The notes beneath the pieces were generated by a model. The model worked only from the letters and a program-made list of their open reading frames with translations, ran no database searches and was not told the origin of the DNA. This document shows positions 39,688-48,662 of a DNA stretch of 64,000 bases, in pieces. The number at the start of each line of letters is the position of its first letter. Position 1 is the stretch's first letter. The stretch lies in NCBI RefSeq assembly GCF_003984625.1, contig NZ_RWKH01000003.1, positions 124,001 through 188,000 on the forward strand, read 5' to 3'. This stretch comes from Variovorax sp. DXTD-1 (GTDB taxonomy: Bacteria > Pseudomonadota > Gammaproteobacteria > Burkholderiales > Burkholderiaceae_C). The translations under genes were made by a program, and so were the position numbers.

Positions 39688-40107
39688 TCAGCGAGTGGAA
39701 GGCGGGCCGCGCGCGTCGAACAGCGCAACCCAGCGGGCGATGGCCTCGCCCTGGAGATAGGCAAAGGTGGCCGACGGCAGCAGCACCGGCAACACCACCG
39801 TGGGAATGCCCAACGCGCCCGAGCCGTGCGACAGCTGGTCGTACAGCCGGCATTCGGCATCGGTGTGATCGCCGAACAGGCTGGCAATGCCGTGGGACAC
39901 GTGGGAGGTGTGGGAGGCATCCCCGCCCGCGTCGTCAGCATGGCCGGCCTGCGCGGCTGCCGTTGCCTGCGCAAGACCGGTCACGTGCAGCGACCGGTGA
40001 ATCAGCCCGAGCGTGCCCGCGAACCACAACGCAATCACCAGCGCAATGGCGATCGCACGGGTCGACAAAATCGACCGGTGCGGAGCCTGGCTGGCGATGA
40101 TGTGCAC
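39688..40107 (-). CDS. DUF2946-type small His-rich membrane/periplasmic protein
   Basis: This 139-residue protein has one N-terminal membrane helix (AIAIALVIALWFAGTLGLIH), a His-rich middle (GHADDAGGDASHTSHVSHG) and a C-terminal part with ECRLYDQLSHG and the closing ARGPP. This set of features is that of the DUF2946 group, often found beside TonB receptors for metals. Metal handling is likely from the His content and context, but unproven. It sits between msrA (24 bases) and the receptor gene. Confidence 0.7.
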   Translation of the reverse strand: MHIIASQAPHRSILSTRAIAIALVIALWFAGTLGLIHRSLHVTGLAQATAAAQAGHADDAGGDASHTSHVSHGIASLFGDHTDAECRLYDQLSHGSGALGIPTVVLPVLLPSATFAYLQGEAIARWVALFDARGPPSTR

Positions 40108-40131
40108 GGGGAGCGGGCCTTTGGCGAAAGA

Positions 40132-40683
40132 TCAGGCCTTGACGCGCGAGGCGAAGGTCTTCTGGAACTTCTCGACCTTGGGGCCGACCACGAAAGCGCA
40201 GTAGCCCTGGTTCGGGTTGTTCAGGAAGTAGTCCTGGTGGTAGGCCTCGGCGGTCGAGTAATTGGCGAGCGGCACCACCTCGGTGACGATGGGGGCGCTG
40301 TAGGTCTTGCTGGCTTCTATTTCGCGAATGACCTCTTCGGCCACCTGCTTCTGCGCGTCGTTCGTGAAATAGATGCCGCTGCGGTACTGCGTGCCGACAT
40401 CGTTGCCCTGGCGGTTCAAGGTCGTGGGATCGTGCACCACGAAAAAGATCTCGAGAATCTCGCGCAGGCTGATGACGGCGGGGTCGAATTCGACCTTCAC
40501 GACCTCCACATGGCCTGTGCGGCCGGTGCAAATCTGCTCGTAGGTCGGGTTGACGGTCTGGCCGTTGCAGTAGCCCGATTCGACGTCCACCACGCCCTGC
40601 ACGCGGTCGAACACGGCCTCGGTGCACCAGAAGCAGCCCCCACCGAGCACGATGGTTTCGGTTTGCGGCGGTGAAGAAGACAT
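40132..40683 (-). CDS. msrA: Peptide-methionine (S)-S-oxide reductase MsrA
   Basis: MsrA repairs methionine S-sulfoxide in proteins. The 183-residue protein has the active-site motif GGGCFWCTEAVF with nucleophile C17, and GYCNGQTVNPTYEQICTGRTGH as the next conserved stretch. No signal peptide is present, so it acts in the cytoplasm. It is divergent from a tetR gene and may be cotranscribed with the DUF2946-type gene downstream. Confidence 0.95.
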   Translation of the reverse strand: MSSSPPQTETIVLGGGCFWCTEAVFDRVQGVVDVESGYCNGQTVNPTYEQICTGRTGHVEVVKVEFDPAVISLREILEIFFVVHDPTTLNRQGNDVGTQYRSGIYFTNDAQKQVAEEVIREIEASKTYSAPIVTEVVPLANYSTAEAYHQDYFLNNPNQGYCAFVVGPKVEKFQKTFASRVKA

Positions 40684-40758
40684 GGGCTGCTCCGGCAGGT
40701 AGGAAAAAAGCGAACCCGATATTGTCGCGGCTTGACGGGCTGGATGCTGGTCACTACA

Positions 40759-40780
40759 TTACTAACCCGCGAGTCATTAA
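40759..40780. promoter_or_regulatory. Candidate TetR operator between msrA and tetR
   Basis: TTACTAACCCG/CGAGTCATTAA is an imperfect 22-bp palindrome (8 of 11 pairs) that ends four bases before the tetR start. A repressor bound there would block its own transcription. Confidence 0.45.
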
Positions 40781-40784
40781 TCTC

Positions 40785-41462
40785 ATGCCCACCCCCCGTT
40801 CCTTTGTCGACAAGATCTGCCCGGTGCGCTCCAAACGCGAGCGCCGCAAGGAAGCGCGCCCCGGCGAACTGCTGGCGGCGGCGCTCGATCTTTTCGTCGA
40901 AAAAGGCTTTGCCGCCACCCGCTCCGAGGAAGTCGCGGCGCGCGCCGGGGTCTCCAAAGGCACGCTCTTTCTTTATTTTCCGAGCAAGGAAGAGCTCTTC
41001 AAGGCGGTGGTGGTCGAGAACCTCAGCGGCCGGTTTTCCGAATGGAACGAGGAGTTCGAGACCTTCGAGGGCAGCTCGGCCGACATGCTGCGCTACTGCA
41101 TGCGCGTCTGGTGGGAGCGGGTCGGCATGACCAAGGCCTCGGGCCTCACCAAGCTCATGATGAGCGAAGGCGCCAATTTTCCCGATCTGGCGGAGTTCTA
41201 CCGAAAAGAGGTGGTCCGACCGGGCCACACGCTGTTGCGGCGCATCCTGCAGCGAGGCATCGACAGGGGCGAATTCGCGCCGGTCGACGTCGACCATGCC
41301 ATCTACTCGGTGGTGGCCCCCATGATCTTCCTGATGCTGTGGAAGCACTCGGCCATGGTGTGCGTCGACGAAGACACCGCGCTCGACCCCGAAAAATACC
41401 TCGCCATCCAGGCCGAGACCGTGCTCTACGGCCTCACCCGCCGGCCCGGAGCCGCGGCATGA
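40785..41462 (+). CDS. TetR/AcrR-family regulator
   Basis: This protein of 225 residues has an N-terminal TetR helix-turn-helix (AALDLFVEKGFAATRSEEVA, then ARAGVSKGTLFLYFPSKEEL). The larger C-terminal domain is helical and probably binds a ligand and forms the dimer. It is first in a rightward set tetR-PCMT-rhodanese-tolC and may control the TolC-type channel. A palindrome covers its start region. The ligand is unknown. Confidence 0.9.
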   Translation: MPTPRSFVDKICPVRSKRERRKEARPGELLAAALDLFVEKGFAATRSEEVAARAGVSKGTLFLYFPSKEELFKAVVVENLSGRFSEWNEEFETFEGSSADMLRYCMRVWWERVGMTKASGLTKLMMSEGANFPDLAEFYRKEVVRPGHTLLRRILQRGIDRGEFAPVDVDHAIYSVVAPMIFLMLWKHSAMVCVDEDTALDPEKYLAIQAETVLYGLTRRPGAAA

Positions 41463-41552
41463 AGCGTGCATGGACGGCCGGGCTTCCGCGAACGGGCGCC
41501 GCGCAACCTAAAATTGAAGGTTTGTCCTGAGCCCCACAAGGAAAAGCCCCCA

Positions 41553-42230
41553 ATGAACCCGACACCCACCCTCGAGCGCTTGCGCTTCAACATGATCGAG
41601 CAGCAGATCCGGCCCTGGGATGTGCTGGACCTGGAAATTCTCGATCTGCTGGCTGCCATCCGGCGCGAAGACTATGTGCCGCCCGCACATCGCGCGCTGG
41701 CTTTCTTCGACATGGAGCTCCCGCTGGGCGACGGTTCCGTTCCCGGCCAGGTCATGCTCTCGCCCAAGGTCGAGGCGCGCATGCTGCAAGACCTGCACGT
41801 GCAAAAGCACGAGTCGGTGCTCGAGATCGGAACCGGGTCGGGCTTCATGGCCGCCCTGCTCGCCCATCGCGCGGCGCAGGTGCTGTCGCTCGAAATCGAC
41901 CCCGTGCTGGCCGCCCGCGCCGCCGAAACGCTGCGCCAGAACGGCGTCGCCAATGTCGAGGTGCGCAACGCCGACGGCGCCGTGCCGCTGCCGAGCGGCC
42001 CGAGCTTCGACGTGATCGTGCTCAGCGGTTCCGTCGCCCGCATTCCGCAAAACCTGCTCGGCTCGCTCAAGGTGGGCGGCCGCCTTGCCGCCATCGTGGG
42101 CGACGAACCGATGATGCGCGCGCACTTCGTCACCCGCAGCACCGAAAGCAAGTGGGACACCATCCAGCCGTGGGACACCGTGGCGCCGCGGCTGCTCAAT
42201 TTCCCCGAGCCTTCGCGCTTCTCGTTCTGA
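41553..42230 (+). CDS. Protein-L-isoaspartate O-methyltransferase-like protein, divergent
   Basis: This 225-residue protein has the PCMT-type methyltransferase fold with the SAM-binding motif VLEIGTGSGFMAALLA. In true PCMT enzymes a conserved GQTIS stretch lies before this motif and helps to bind isoaspartate; here the place reads GDGSVPGQVMLSPKVEARML. The N terminus (RFNMIEQQIRPWDVLD) is that of a Burkholderiales subgroup linked to rhodanese and TolC genes. Methyl transfer is likely, but the isoaspartate repair role is doubtful. A rhodanese gene follows after 14 bases. Confidence 0.8.
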   Translation: MNPTPTLERLRFNMIEQQIRPWDVLDLEILDLLAAIRREDYVPPAHRALAFFDMELPLGDGSVPGQVMLSPKVEARMLQDLHVQKHESVLEIGTGSGFMAALLAHRAAQVLSLEIDPVLAARAAETLRQNGVANVEVRNADGAVPLPSGPSFDVIVLSGSVARIPQNLLGSLKVGGRLAAIVGDEPMMRAHFVTRSTESKWDTIQPWDTVAPRLLNFPEPSRFSF

Positions 42231-42244
42231 ACGGGCACCTTCGA

Positions 42245-42583
42245 ATGATTGATCAAGTCCGCCCCGCCGACCTCGCAGCCTGGTTTGCGCAAAACCCCGG
42301 TGCGGCGCCCGTGCTGCTCGACGTGCGCGAGCCGTGGGAGCTACAGACGGCGAGCGTCGCGCCCCAGGGCTTCACGCTGGTCGCCATCCCGATGAACGAA
42401 ATTCCGGCCCGGCTTGCCGAGCTCGACGAGGGCCAGCGCATTGCGTGCCTGTGCCACCACGGCGCGCGCAGCCAGCGCGTGGCGGCCTTCCTGAGCCAGA
42501 ACGGCTTTGCCGAGCTGGCCAACGTGGCCGGCGGCATCGACGCCTGGTCCGCACAGCACGACCCCGCCGTGCCGCGCTACTGA
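42245..42583 (+). CDS. Single-domain rhodanese-like sulfurtransferase
   Basis: This 112-residue protein is one rhodanese domain with DVREPWE and the active-site loop CHHGARS, in which C70 would carry the persulfide. Such small rhodaneses move sulfur to cyanide, thiols or protein partners in the cytoplasm. It lies between the PCMT-like and TolC-type genes in one operon. Partner and substrate are unknown. Confidence 0.9.
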   Translation: MIDQVRPADLAAWFAQNPGAAPVLLDVREPWELQTASVAPQGFTLVAIPMNEIPARLAELDEGQRIACLCHHGARSQRVAAFLSQNGFAELANVAGGIDAWSAQHDPAVPRY

Positions 42584-42604
42584 TTCTTTCTTCAAGGACG
42601 TTCA

Positions 42605-44158
42605 ATGCCTTCCAGGCCCAGGCTTTTGCCTCTTTCCGCAGCGCTCGCAAGTCTCTTTGCCACCCTGCTCGCACTGCCGGCCCAAGGCCAGACACTGAAC
42701 GAACTCTACGAATCCGCACGCGGCTTCGACGCCACCTACCAGGGAGCACGGGCCCAGTACGACGCGAGTGTGGCGCGCGCCGCACAGGCCAAGGCGGGCA
42801 TTCTTCCCGCCGTGGGGCTCACGGCCGGCGCCACGCGCAACAACCTCGACATCGACACGCTCACCGGCCCCGGCCGCGGAACGACCACGCCGCGCGACTT
42901 CACCACGCAGAACGTCGGCATCAACGCCACGCAGCCGCTCTACCGGCCCGCCAACTGGGCCACCTACGAGCAGGGCAAGCGCCAGGCCGAGATTGCCGAG
43001 GCCGTGCTCACCACGGCCGAGCAGGACCTGATCGTTCGCGTGAGCCAGGCGTATTTCGACGTACTCGCGAGCCAGGACAGCCTGACGCTGGTGCGCGCGC
43101 AGAAGGTGGCGGTGGCCGAGCAGCTCGCGTCAGCCAAGCGCAATTTCGAGGTCGGCACCTCCACCATCACCGACACGCGCGAAGCACAGGCGCGCTACGA
43201 CCTCGTCATTGCGCAAGAGATTGCCGCCGAGAACGACCTGCAGGTCAAGAAGATCATCCTCGACCAGCTGGTCGGCCACCCCGGCAGCGTGCCGGTGCCG
43301 CTCTCGCAGCCTGTGGTGCTGCCCATGGCCATGCCGGCCAATATCGAAGCCTGGGTGGCGCAGGCCGAAGAAGTGCACCCCTCCATCCGCCAGGCGCGGC
43401 TCGGCCTCGACGTAGCCAGCCTGGAAATCCGCAAGGCCGAAGCCGGCCACAAGCCCACGCTGGACGCCAACCTGGGCTACAACATCACGCGCAATCCGCA
43501 CGGCACCAGCACCAGCACGGTGGGCACGCGCATCGATGCCGCGTCGGTGGGCGTGGTGTTCAACATGCCGCTCTTCGCGGGCTTTGCCACCGAGAACCGC
43601 ATCAAGGAAACGCTGGCGCTCGAAGACCAGTCGCGCAGCGTGCTCGAAGGCACCCGCCGCAGCGTGGCGCAGGCCACGCGCGCGGCCTACCTCGGACTGG
43701 TGTCCGGCGCGGGCCAGGTCAAGGCGCTCGAAGCCGCCGAGGCCTCGAGCCAGAGCGCGCTCGACGCCAACCGGCTCGGCTACCAGGTGGGCGTGCGCAT
43801 CAACATCGACGTGCTCAATTCGCAAAGCCAGCTCTACCAGACGAAGCGCGACCTTGCGCAGGCGCGCTACAACGTGCTGCTGGGCAACCTCAGGCTGCGC
43901 CAGGCCAACGGCACGCTGACGGTGGACGACATGAATGCGATCAATGCGACGCTGGCAAAGAACGGAGACGCGTCTTCGCAGCCTGCGCAACCTTCGCTTG
44001 GCGAGCGCCCGCAGACGGCGCCTTCAACGGTGGTGCCGGTCACGCCGCCGAGCATTCCCGTGGTGCCGCCCGTGCCCGTGCCGCCGTTCAATCCACCGGC
44101 ACCGACGATGCCTTCGGCACCGCCACCACCGGTCATCCTGAATCCCCCGGCCCGCTGA
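42605..44158 (+). CDS. TolC-family outer-membrane channel protein
   Basis: This TolC-type protein of 517 residues has a signal peptide cleaved near ALPAQGQ. The outer-membrane efflux protein repeats are visible: LNELYESARGFDATYQGARAQ at the start of the first and HPSIRQARLGLDVASLEIRK at the start of the second, each with long helices. The trimeric channel spans the outer membrane and serves type I export or RND efflux. The last 75 residues are an added Pro-rich tail (PPSIPVVPPVPVPPFNPPAP). It closes the tetR operon. The matching inner-membrane pump is not in this window. Confidence 0.92.
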   Translation: MPSRPRLLPLSAALASLFATLLALPAQGQTLNELYESARGFDATYQGARAQYDASVARAAQAKAGILPAVGLTAGATRNNLDIDTLTGPGRGTTTPRDFTTQNVGINATQPLYRPANWATYEQGKRQAEIAEAVLTTAEQDLIVRVSQAYFDVLASQDSLTLVRAQKVAVAEQLASAKRNFEVGTSTITDTREAQARYDLVIAQEIAAENDLQVKKIILDQLVGHPGSVPVPLSQPVVLPMAMPANIEAWVAQAEEVHPSIRQARLGLDVASLEIRKAEAGHKPTLDANLGYNITRNPHGTSTSTVGTRIDAASVGVVFNMPLFAGFATENRIKETLALEDQSRSVLEGTRRSVAQATRAAYLGLVSGAGQVKALEAAEASSQSALDANRLGYQVGVRINIDVLNSQSQLYQTKRDLAQARYNVLLGNLRLRQANGTLTVDDMNAINATLAKNGDASSQPAQPSLGERPQTAPSTVVPVTPPSIPVVPPVPVPPFNPPAPTMPSAPPPPVILNPPAR

Positions 44159-44175
44159 GGATCTGACCCCCGCTG

Positions 44176-45555
44176 CTACTCGAGCGTGGGTTCCGCTCTC
44201 GCGTCTTCTTCCAGAGGCGCGGCGCCGGTCGGCACGGGGTCCGCGGCCTGCGCAATGGCCAGCACCGCCGCGGCGGTGCGTTCGGCCGCCCCGCGGTTCG
44301 ACGATGAGAAGGCCAGCGCGGCCTGCGCCATGGCGGCACGGCGCTCGGGGTTTTCGACCAGCTTGAGCGCCGCGGTCACGGCCTGCTCCATGTTTTCGAC
44401 GCGCAGCGAGGCACCGGCCGCAAGCGAAAGCTGCGCGGCTTCGGCAAAGTTGAAGGTCGAGGGGCCCATGACCACCGGGCAGCCGCATGCGGCGGCCTCG
44501 ATGAGGTTCTGGCCGCCCAGCGGTTCGAAGCTTCCGCCCAGCAGCGCAACATCGGCCAGGCCGTAGTAAAGCGCCATTTCGCCGAGCGAATCGCCGAGCC
44601 ATATCTCGGCATCGGTCGGCTGGCCGGCCGCGCTGCGGCGCGCCACGGCAAAGCCCTGCGATTCGATGAGCGCGGCCACTTCGTCGAAGCGCTGCGGATG
44701 GCGCGGGACGATCATCCATTGCACGTCATGCACGCGCTTGGCAATCGAGCGGACCGCGCCCTGCTCCGGCGGCACGGGCGACGTGGCGCCGAAGCGCTTG
44801 AGCATCTCGAGCAGCATGCGCTCTTCGCCGTCGCGCGAGCTCGCAAGCACCACCATGGGCTTGGGCAGCCGCTCGCGCAGCGCCACCGCCGCGGTGAGCT
44901 GCCGCGCGTCGGGCGAGGCATCGAACTTGAGGTTGCCGTAGATGCCGGCGACCTTGGCGCCAAGGGAGACCAGCCGGTGCGCATCCGCCTCCGTCTGTGC
45001 CCACACGGCGGCCAGCGCCGAATACGCGGGCCGCGCGAGCCAGCTCAGGCGCTCGGCCGCGGCCAGCGACTTCTCGTTGAGGCGCGCGTTGGCCAGCACC
45101 AGCGGAATGCGTCGCTCGGCGCAGGCGGCGGCCATCTCTGGCCAGACTTCGGTTTCCATCAGCACGCCGATGCGCGGCTGAAAGCGATCGAGAAAACGCG
45201 CCACCGCGCCCGGCGTGTCCCACGGCTGCCAGACCTGCGTGTCGCCGGGCTCGAGCAGCTTGGCACCCTCTTCGCGGCCCGTGGCGGTGCCGTGCGTGAG
45301 CAGGATGGGGATGCCCGGGTACTGCCGCCGCAGCTCGGCAATCAGAATGGCTGCCGCGCGTGTTTCGCCGAGCGAAACCGCATGCACCCAGCACTGCCCC
45401 TCGCCGGTGGTTGCGTCGTCGTAGTAGCCGAAGCGTTCCTCCACGGCCACGCCATAGCCGGGCTCGGCCACCGCGCGGCGCCGCAGCTTGCGGCGAACCA
45501 GCGGTTGCACAACAGTGGTGAAGACGCCGTACAGGCGCAGCAGCAGCGAACGCAC
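44176..45555 (-). CDS. waaA: 3-deoxy-D-manno-octulosonic acid (Kdo) transferase
   Basis: WaaA attaches Kdo to lipid A at the inner membrane. The protein has 459 residues from a GTG start. It has an N-terminal anchor helix (LLLRLYGVFTTVVQPLVRR), the catalytic Glu in EERFGYY (E40), HAVSLGE, METEVWPE, ANARLNEKS and the C-terminal GGSFEPLGGQNLIEAAACG. All are family hallmarks. The start was put at the GTG giving MRSLLLRLYG, five bases after the phosphohexomutase stop. It is probably cotranscribed with that gene. An Asp/Glu-rich tail closes it. Confidence 0.93.
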   Translation of the reverse strand: MRSLLLRLYGVFTTVVQPLVRRKLRRRAVAEPGYGVAVEERFGYYDDATTGEGQCWVHAVSLGETRAAAILIAELRRQYPGIPILLTHGTATGREEGAKLLEPGDTQVWQPWDTPGAVARFLDRFQPRIGVLMETEVWPEMAAACAERRIPLVLANARLNEKSLAAAERLSWLARPAYSALAAVWAQTEADAHRLVSLGAKVAGIYGNLKFDASPDARQLTAAVALRERLPKPMVVLASSRDGEERMLLEMLKRFGATSPVPPEQGAVRSIAKRVHDVQWMIVPRHPQRFDEVAALIESQGFAVARRSAAGQPTDAEIWLGDSLGEMALYYGLADVALLGGSFEPLGGQNLIEAAACGCPVVMGPSTFNFAEAAQLSLAAGASLRVENMEQAVTAALKLVENPERRAAMAQAALAFSSSNRGAAERTAAAVLAIAQAADPVPTGAAPLEEDARAEPTLE

Positions 45556-45560
45556 GGGGT

Positions 45561-46943
45561 TCAGTGCGACGCTTCGGCCAGCGTCGCGTCGGCCTTCACG
45601 GTTCTGAGGAGCGCGAGCATCTCGGCTTCGATGCGCTTGAGAGCCGCATCGGTCTGGCCTTCGAAGCGCAGCACCAGCACCGGCGTGGTGTTCGAAGCGC
45701 GAATCAAGCCGAAGCCGTCGGGCCAGTCGACGCGCAGCCCGTCGATGGTCGAGACCACGGCGGGTGCCGCGAAGCTTGCGCCTGCAACCAGCTTTTCGAC
45801 CACCGCATGCGGCTCGCCTTCGGCGCACTTCACGTTGAGTTCGGGTGTCGAGAAGCTCGTGGGCAGCGCGTTGAGCGTGTCGCTCGCGTTCGGCGTCTTG
45901 CTCAAGATCTCGAGCAGGCGGCAGCCCGCGTAGGTGCCGTCGTCGAAGCCGAACCAGCGCTCCTTGAAGAAGATGTGGCCGCTCATTTCGCCGCCGAGCG
46001 GCGAATCGATTTCCTTCATCTTGGCCTTGATGAGCGAATGGCCGGTCTTGAAGATCATCGGCTTGCCGCCCGCGGCTTCGATGGCCGGCGCCAGGCGCTG
46101 CGAGCACTTCACGTCGTACACGATGGTGCCGCCCGGCACGCGCGAAAGCACGTCCTGCGCAAAGAGCTGCATCTGGCGGTCGGGGAAGATGTTCTGGCCG
46201 TCTTTCGTGACGATGCCCAGCCGGTCGCCGTCGCCGTCGAAGGCCAGGCCCAGTTCGGCGTCTCCTGTGGCCAGCGCGGCCATCAGGTCCTTCAGGTTCT
46301 CGGGCCGGCTCGGGTCGGGGTGATGGTTGGGAAAATCGCCGTCGACCTCGCTGAACAGCTCGGTCACTTCGCAGCCGATGGCGCGGAAGATGGCGGGGGC
46401 CGAAGCGCCCGCAATGCCGTTGCCCGAGTCGACCACGATCTTCAGCGGCCGCGCCAGCTTGATGTCGCCGACGATGCGCTTCACATAGGCCTCGGTCACG
46501 TCGACATTGCGCACGCTGCCGCCGGGCGCGAGCTTGGCCGTGCCTTCTTCCATCACCTTGCGCAGGCCCTGGATCTCGTCACCGTAGATGGCGCGGCCGG
46601 CCAGCACCATCTTGAAGCCGTTGTAGTCCTTCGGGTTGTGGCTGCCGGTTACCTGGATACCGCTGCTCGACAGCGTGTGCGCCGCAAAGTACAGCATGGG
46701 CGTGGTCACGGCGCCCACGTTGATGACCTCGATGCCCGTGGCGACAAGGCCCTTGATCAGTGCTTCGGCGAGCGCAGGGCCCGACAGGCGGCCGTCGCGG
46801 CCCACCGCCACAGTTTTTTCACCGGCGGCACGGGCGGCGCTTCCGAAAGCCCGGCCGAGCGCTTCGGCGACCTCGGCATCGAGCGTGACGGGCACCACGC
46901 CTCGAATGTCATAGGCCTTGAAAATCGACGCACTGAGTTGCAT
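45561..46943 (-). CDS. Phosphomannomutase/phosphoglucomutase
   Basis: This enzyme interconverts hexose 1- and 6-phosphates for LPS, exopolysaccharide and nucleotide-sugar synthesis. Of 460 residues, the phosphoserine is S101 in TGSHNPKDYNG, and the metal loop is FDGDGDRLG with D236, D238 and D240. GGEMSGH and the C-terminal RASNTTPVLVLRFE are the sugar- and phosphate-binding parts. It corresponds to the AlgC/ManB group. It lies just before waaA, which fits a shared role in LPS. Confidence 0.93.
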   Translation of the reverse strand: MQLSASIFKAYDIRGVVPVTLDAEVAEALGRAFGSAARAAGEKTVAVGRDGRLSGPALAEALIKGLVATGIEVINVGAVTTPMLYFAAHTLSSSGIQVTGSHNPKDYNGFKMVLAGRAIYGDEIQGLRKVMEEGTAKLAPGGSVRNVDVTEAYVKRIVGDIKLARPLKIVVDSGNGIAGASAPAIFRAIGCEVTELFSEVDGDFPNHHPDPSRPENLKDLMAALATGDAELGLAFDGDGDRLGIVTKDGQNIFPDRQMQLFAQDVLSRVPGGTIVYDVKCSQRLAPAIEAAGGKPMIFKTGHSLIKAKMKEIDSPLGGEMSGHIFFKERWFGFDDGTYAGCRLLEILSKTPNASDTLNALPTSFSTPELNVKCAEGEPHAVVEKLVAGASFAAPAVVSTIDGLRVDWPDGFGLIRASNTTPVLVLRFEGQTDAALKRIEAEMLALLRTVKADATLAEASH

Positions 46944-47054
46944 GAGAAGGCATTCCCTGTAGTTCTAAAGACCGAGCCATTGTAGGCAAGCAGTCTGGCG
47001 CCCACATGTCCGAAAACGGCCAGTTGAAACGAGTCGAAACCGTATCATTTGCCC

Positions 47055-48656
47055 ATGTCTTCCACACATGCCTCCACCGAAGTGCTCGAGAGCGACGCCT
47101 GCTACCTGGCGATGAAGACGCACGATGCGCGCTTCGATGGCTCGTTCTTCACCGCGGTGACCTCCACCGGCATCTACTGCCGGCCGGTCTGCCGCGTGAA
47201 ACTGCCACGCCGCGAGAACTGCCGGTTCTTCCGCCATGCAGCGCAGGCCGAGGCGGAAGGCTTTCGCCCTTGCCTGCGCTGCCGGCCCGAACTTGCGCCG
47301 CGCGCGGCAAGCTGGTCCACCGAAGATGCCTCGCGCATCCTCGCGCTGCAGGCCGCGCGCCTCATCGACGAGCCCGATGCGTGGGCCGAGGACGGCCCCG
47401 GTGCCGCGCAGATCGCGGCACGGCTCGGCGTGAGCGACCGCCATCTGCGGCGCATCTTCGAGGCGCAGTTCGGCGTCTCGCCCCTGCAATACCTGCAAAC
47501 GCGCCGCCTGCTGGCCGCCAAGCAATTGATCGCCGACACGCGCCTGCCCATGACGCAGGTGGCGCTGGCCAGCGGCTTTGCGAGCGTGCGCCGCTTCAAT
47601 GCCGCCTTTCTTGAACACTACGGCCTCAACCCGAGTGCGCTGCGGCGCGCGGGCGGTGCCGAGGGCGGCGAAGGCAAGGCGATCGAAGTGCGCCTGGGTT
47701 TTCGTCCGCCCTATGATGTGAACGCGATGCTCGGCTTCTTTGCGCGCCGTGCGCTGCGCGGCGTCGAGGTGGCGTTCACGGCCGACGGCAAGGAGCCCGC
47801 CAAGGGCAGCACGCCTGCCTATGTGCGCCTGGCCCGCACGCTGCGAGTGCAGCAAGGCGCGCAGACCCACGCCGGATGGCTGCAGCTGCGCTTCGACATG
47901 GAGCGCGAGCAGATGCTGCTCTCGGTCAGCGATTCGCTCGCCGCGGTGCTGCCCATCGTGATCAGCCGCGCGCGCGCCATGCTCGACCTCGATGCCGAGC
48001 CGATGGCCATCAACGCCGCACTGCACGAAGCCTTTCCGCATGGCGATGGGCTGCGCGTGCCCGGTACGGTCGACGGCTTCGAGCTCGCGGTGCGCGCGGT
48101 GCTGGGCCAGCAGATCACCGTGGCCGCGGCGCGCACGCTGGGCTCGCGGCTGGTCGCGGCATTCGGCGAACCCATCGCCACGCCCATCGAGGGCCTGGAC
48201 CGGCTGTTTCCGACGCCTGCAGCCGTGGCAGCGGCGAGCGGCGACGCGCTCGGTCAGCTCGGCATCGTGCGCCAGCGGCAGGCCGCGCTGCAGGCCATTG
48301 CCCGCGAGGTCGCCGCCGGCAAGCTGGCGCTGCATGCAGGTGCCGACGTGCCATCGACCATTGCCGCGCTGCAAGAGCTTCCCGGCATCGGCGCATGGAC
48401 CGCGCAGTACATCGCCATGCGCGCGCTGCGCTGGCCCGATGCGTTTCCCGCGGGCGACATCGCGCTGCAAAAAGCATTGGGCGTGACCACCGCGCGCGCC
48501 GCCAGCGAAGCGTCGCAGGCATGGCGTCCGTGGCGCAGCTACGCGGTGCTGCGCGCATGGCATGCACCGTCGCCATCACCGGCAACCGCGGCCACGGGAT
48601 CACCCGCGGCAGAGCCTTCTTCCAGCAACATCGCAACGGCAGGCGCCTCCGCCTGA
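47055..48656 (+). CDS. Ada/AraC/AlkA fusion: methylphosphotriester sensor plus DNA-3-methyladenine glycosylase
   Basis: Three domains in 533 residues repair and sense DNA alkylation. Residues 10-85 are the Ada zinc domain with C42, C46, C73 and C76, spaced as in E. coli Ada. Residues 90-205 are an AraC-type double helix-turn-helix (AAQIAARLGVSDRHLRRIF, LASGFASVRRFNAAF). The rest is an AlkA-type HhH-GPD glycosylase with VLGQQITV and LPGIGAWTAQYIAMRALRWPDAFPAGD. The alkyltransferase domain of classical Ada is missing and is supplied by ogt, six bases downstream. The start is the ATG; a TTG two codons upstream is also in frame. The tail is Ser/Ala/Pro-rich. Confidence 0.92.
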   Translation: MSSTHASTEVLESDACYLAMKTHDARFDGSFFTAVTSTGIYCRPVCRVKLPRRENCRFFRHAAQAEAEGFRPCLRCRPELAPRAASWSTEDASRILALQAARLIDEPDAWAEDGPGAAQIAARLGVSDRHLRRIFEAQFGVSPLQYLQTRRLLAAKQLIADTRLPMTQVALASGFASVRRFNAAFLEHYGLNPSALRRAGGAEGGEGKAIEVRLGFRPPYDVNAMLGFFARRALRGVEVAFTADGKEPAKGSTPAYVRLARTLRVQQGAQTHAGWLQLRFDMEREQMLLSVSDSLAAVLPIVISRARAMLDLDAEPMAINAALHEAFPHGDGLRVPGTVDGFELAVRAVLGQQITVAAARTLGSRLVAAFGEPIATPIEGLDRLFPTPAAVAAASGDALGQLGIVRQRQAALQAIAREVAAGKLALHAGADVPSTIAALQELPGIGAWTAQYIAMRALRWPDAFPAGDIALQKALGVTTARAASEASQAWRPWRSYAVLRAWHAPSPSPATAATGSPAAEPSSSNIATAGASA

Positions 48657-48662
48657 AATGTC

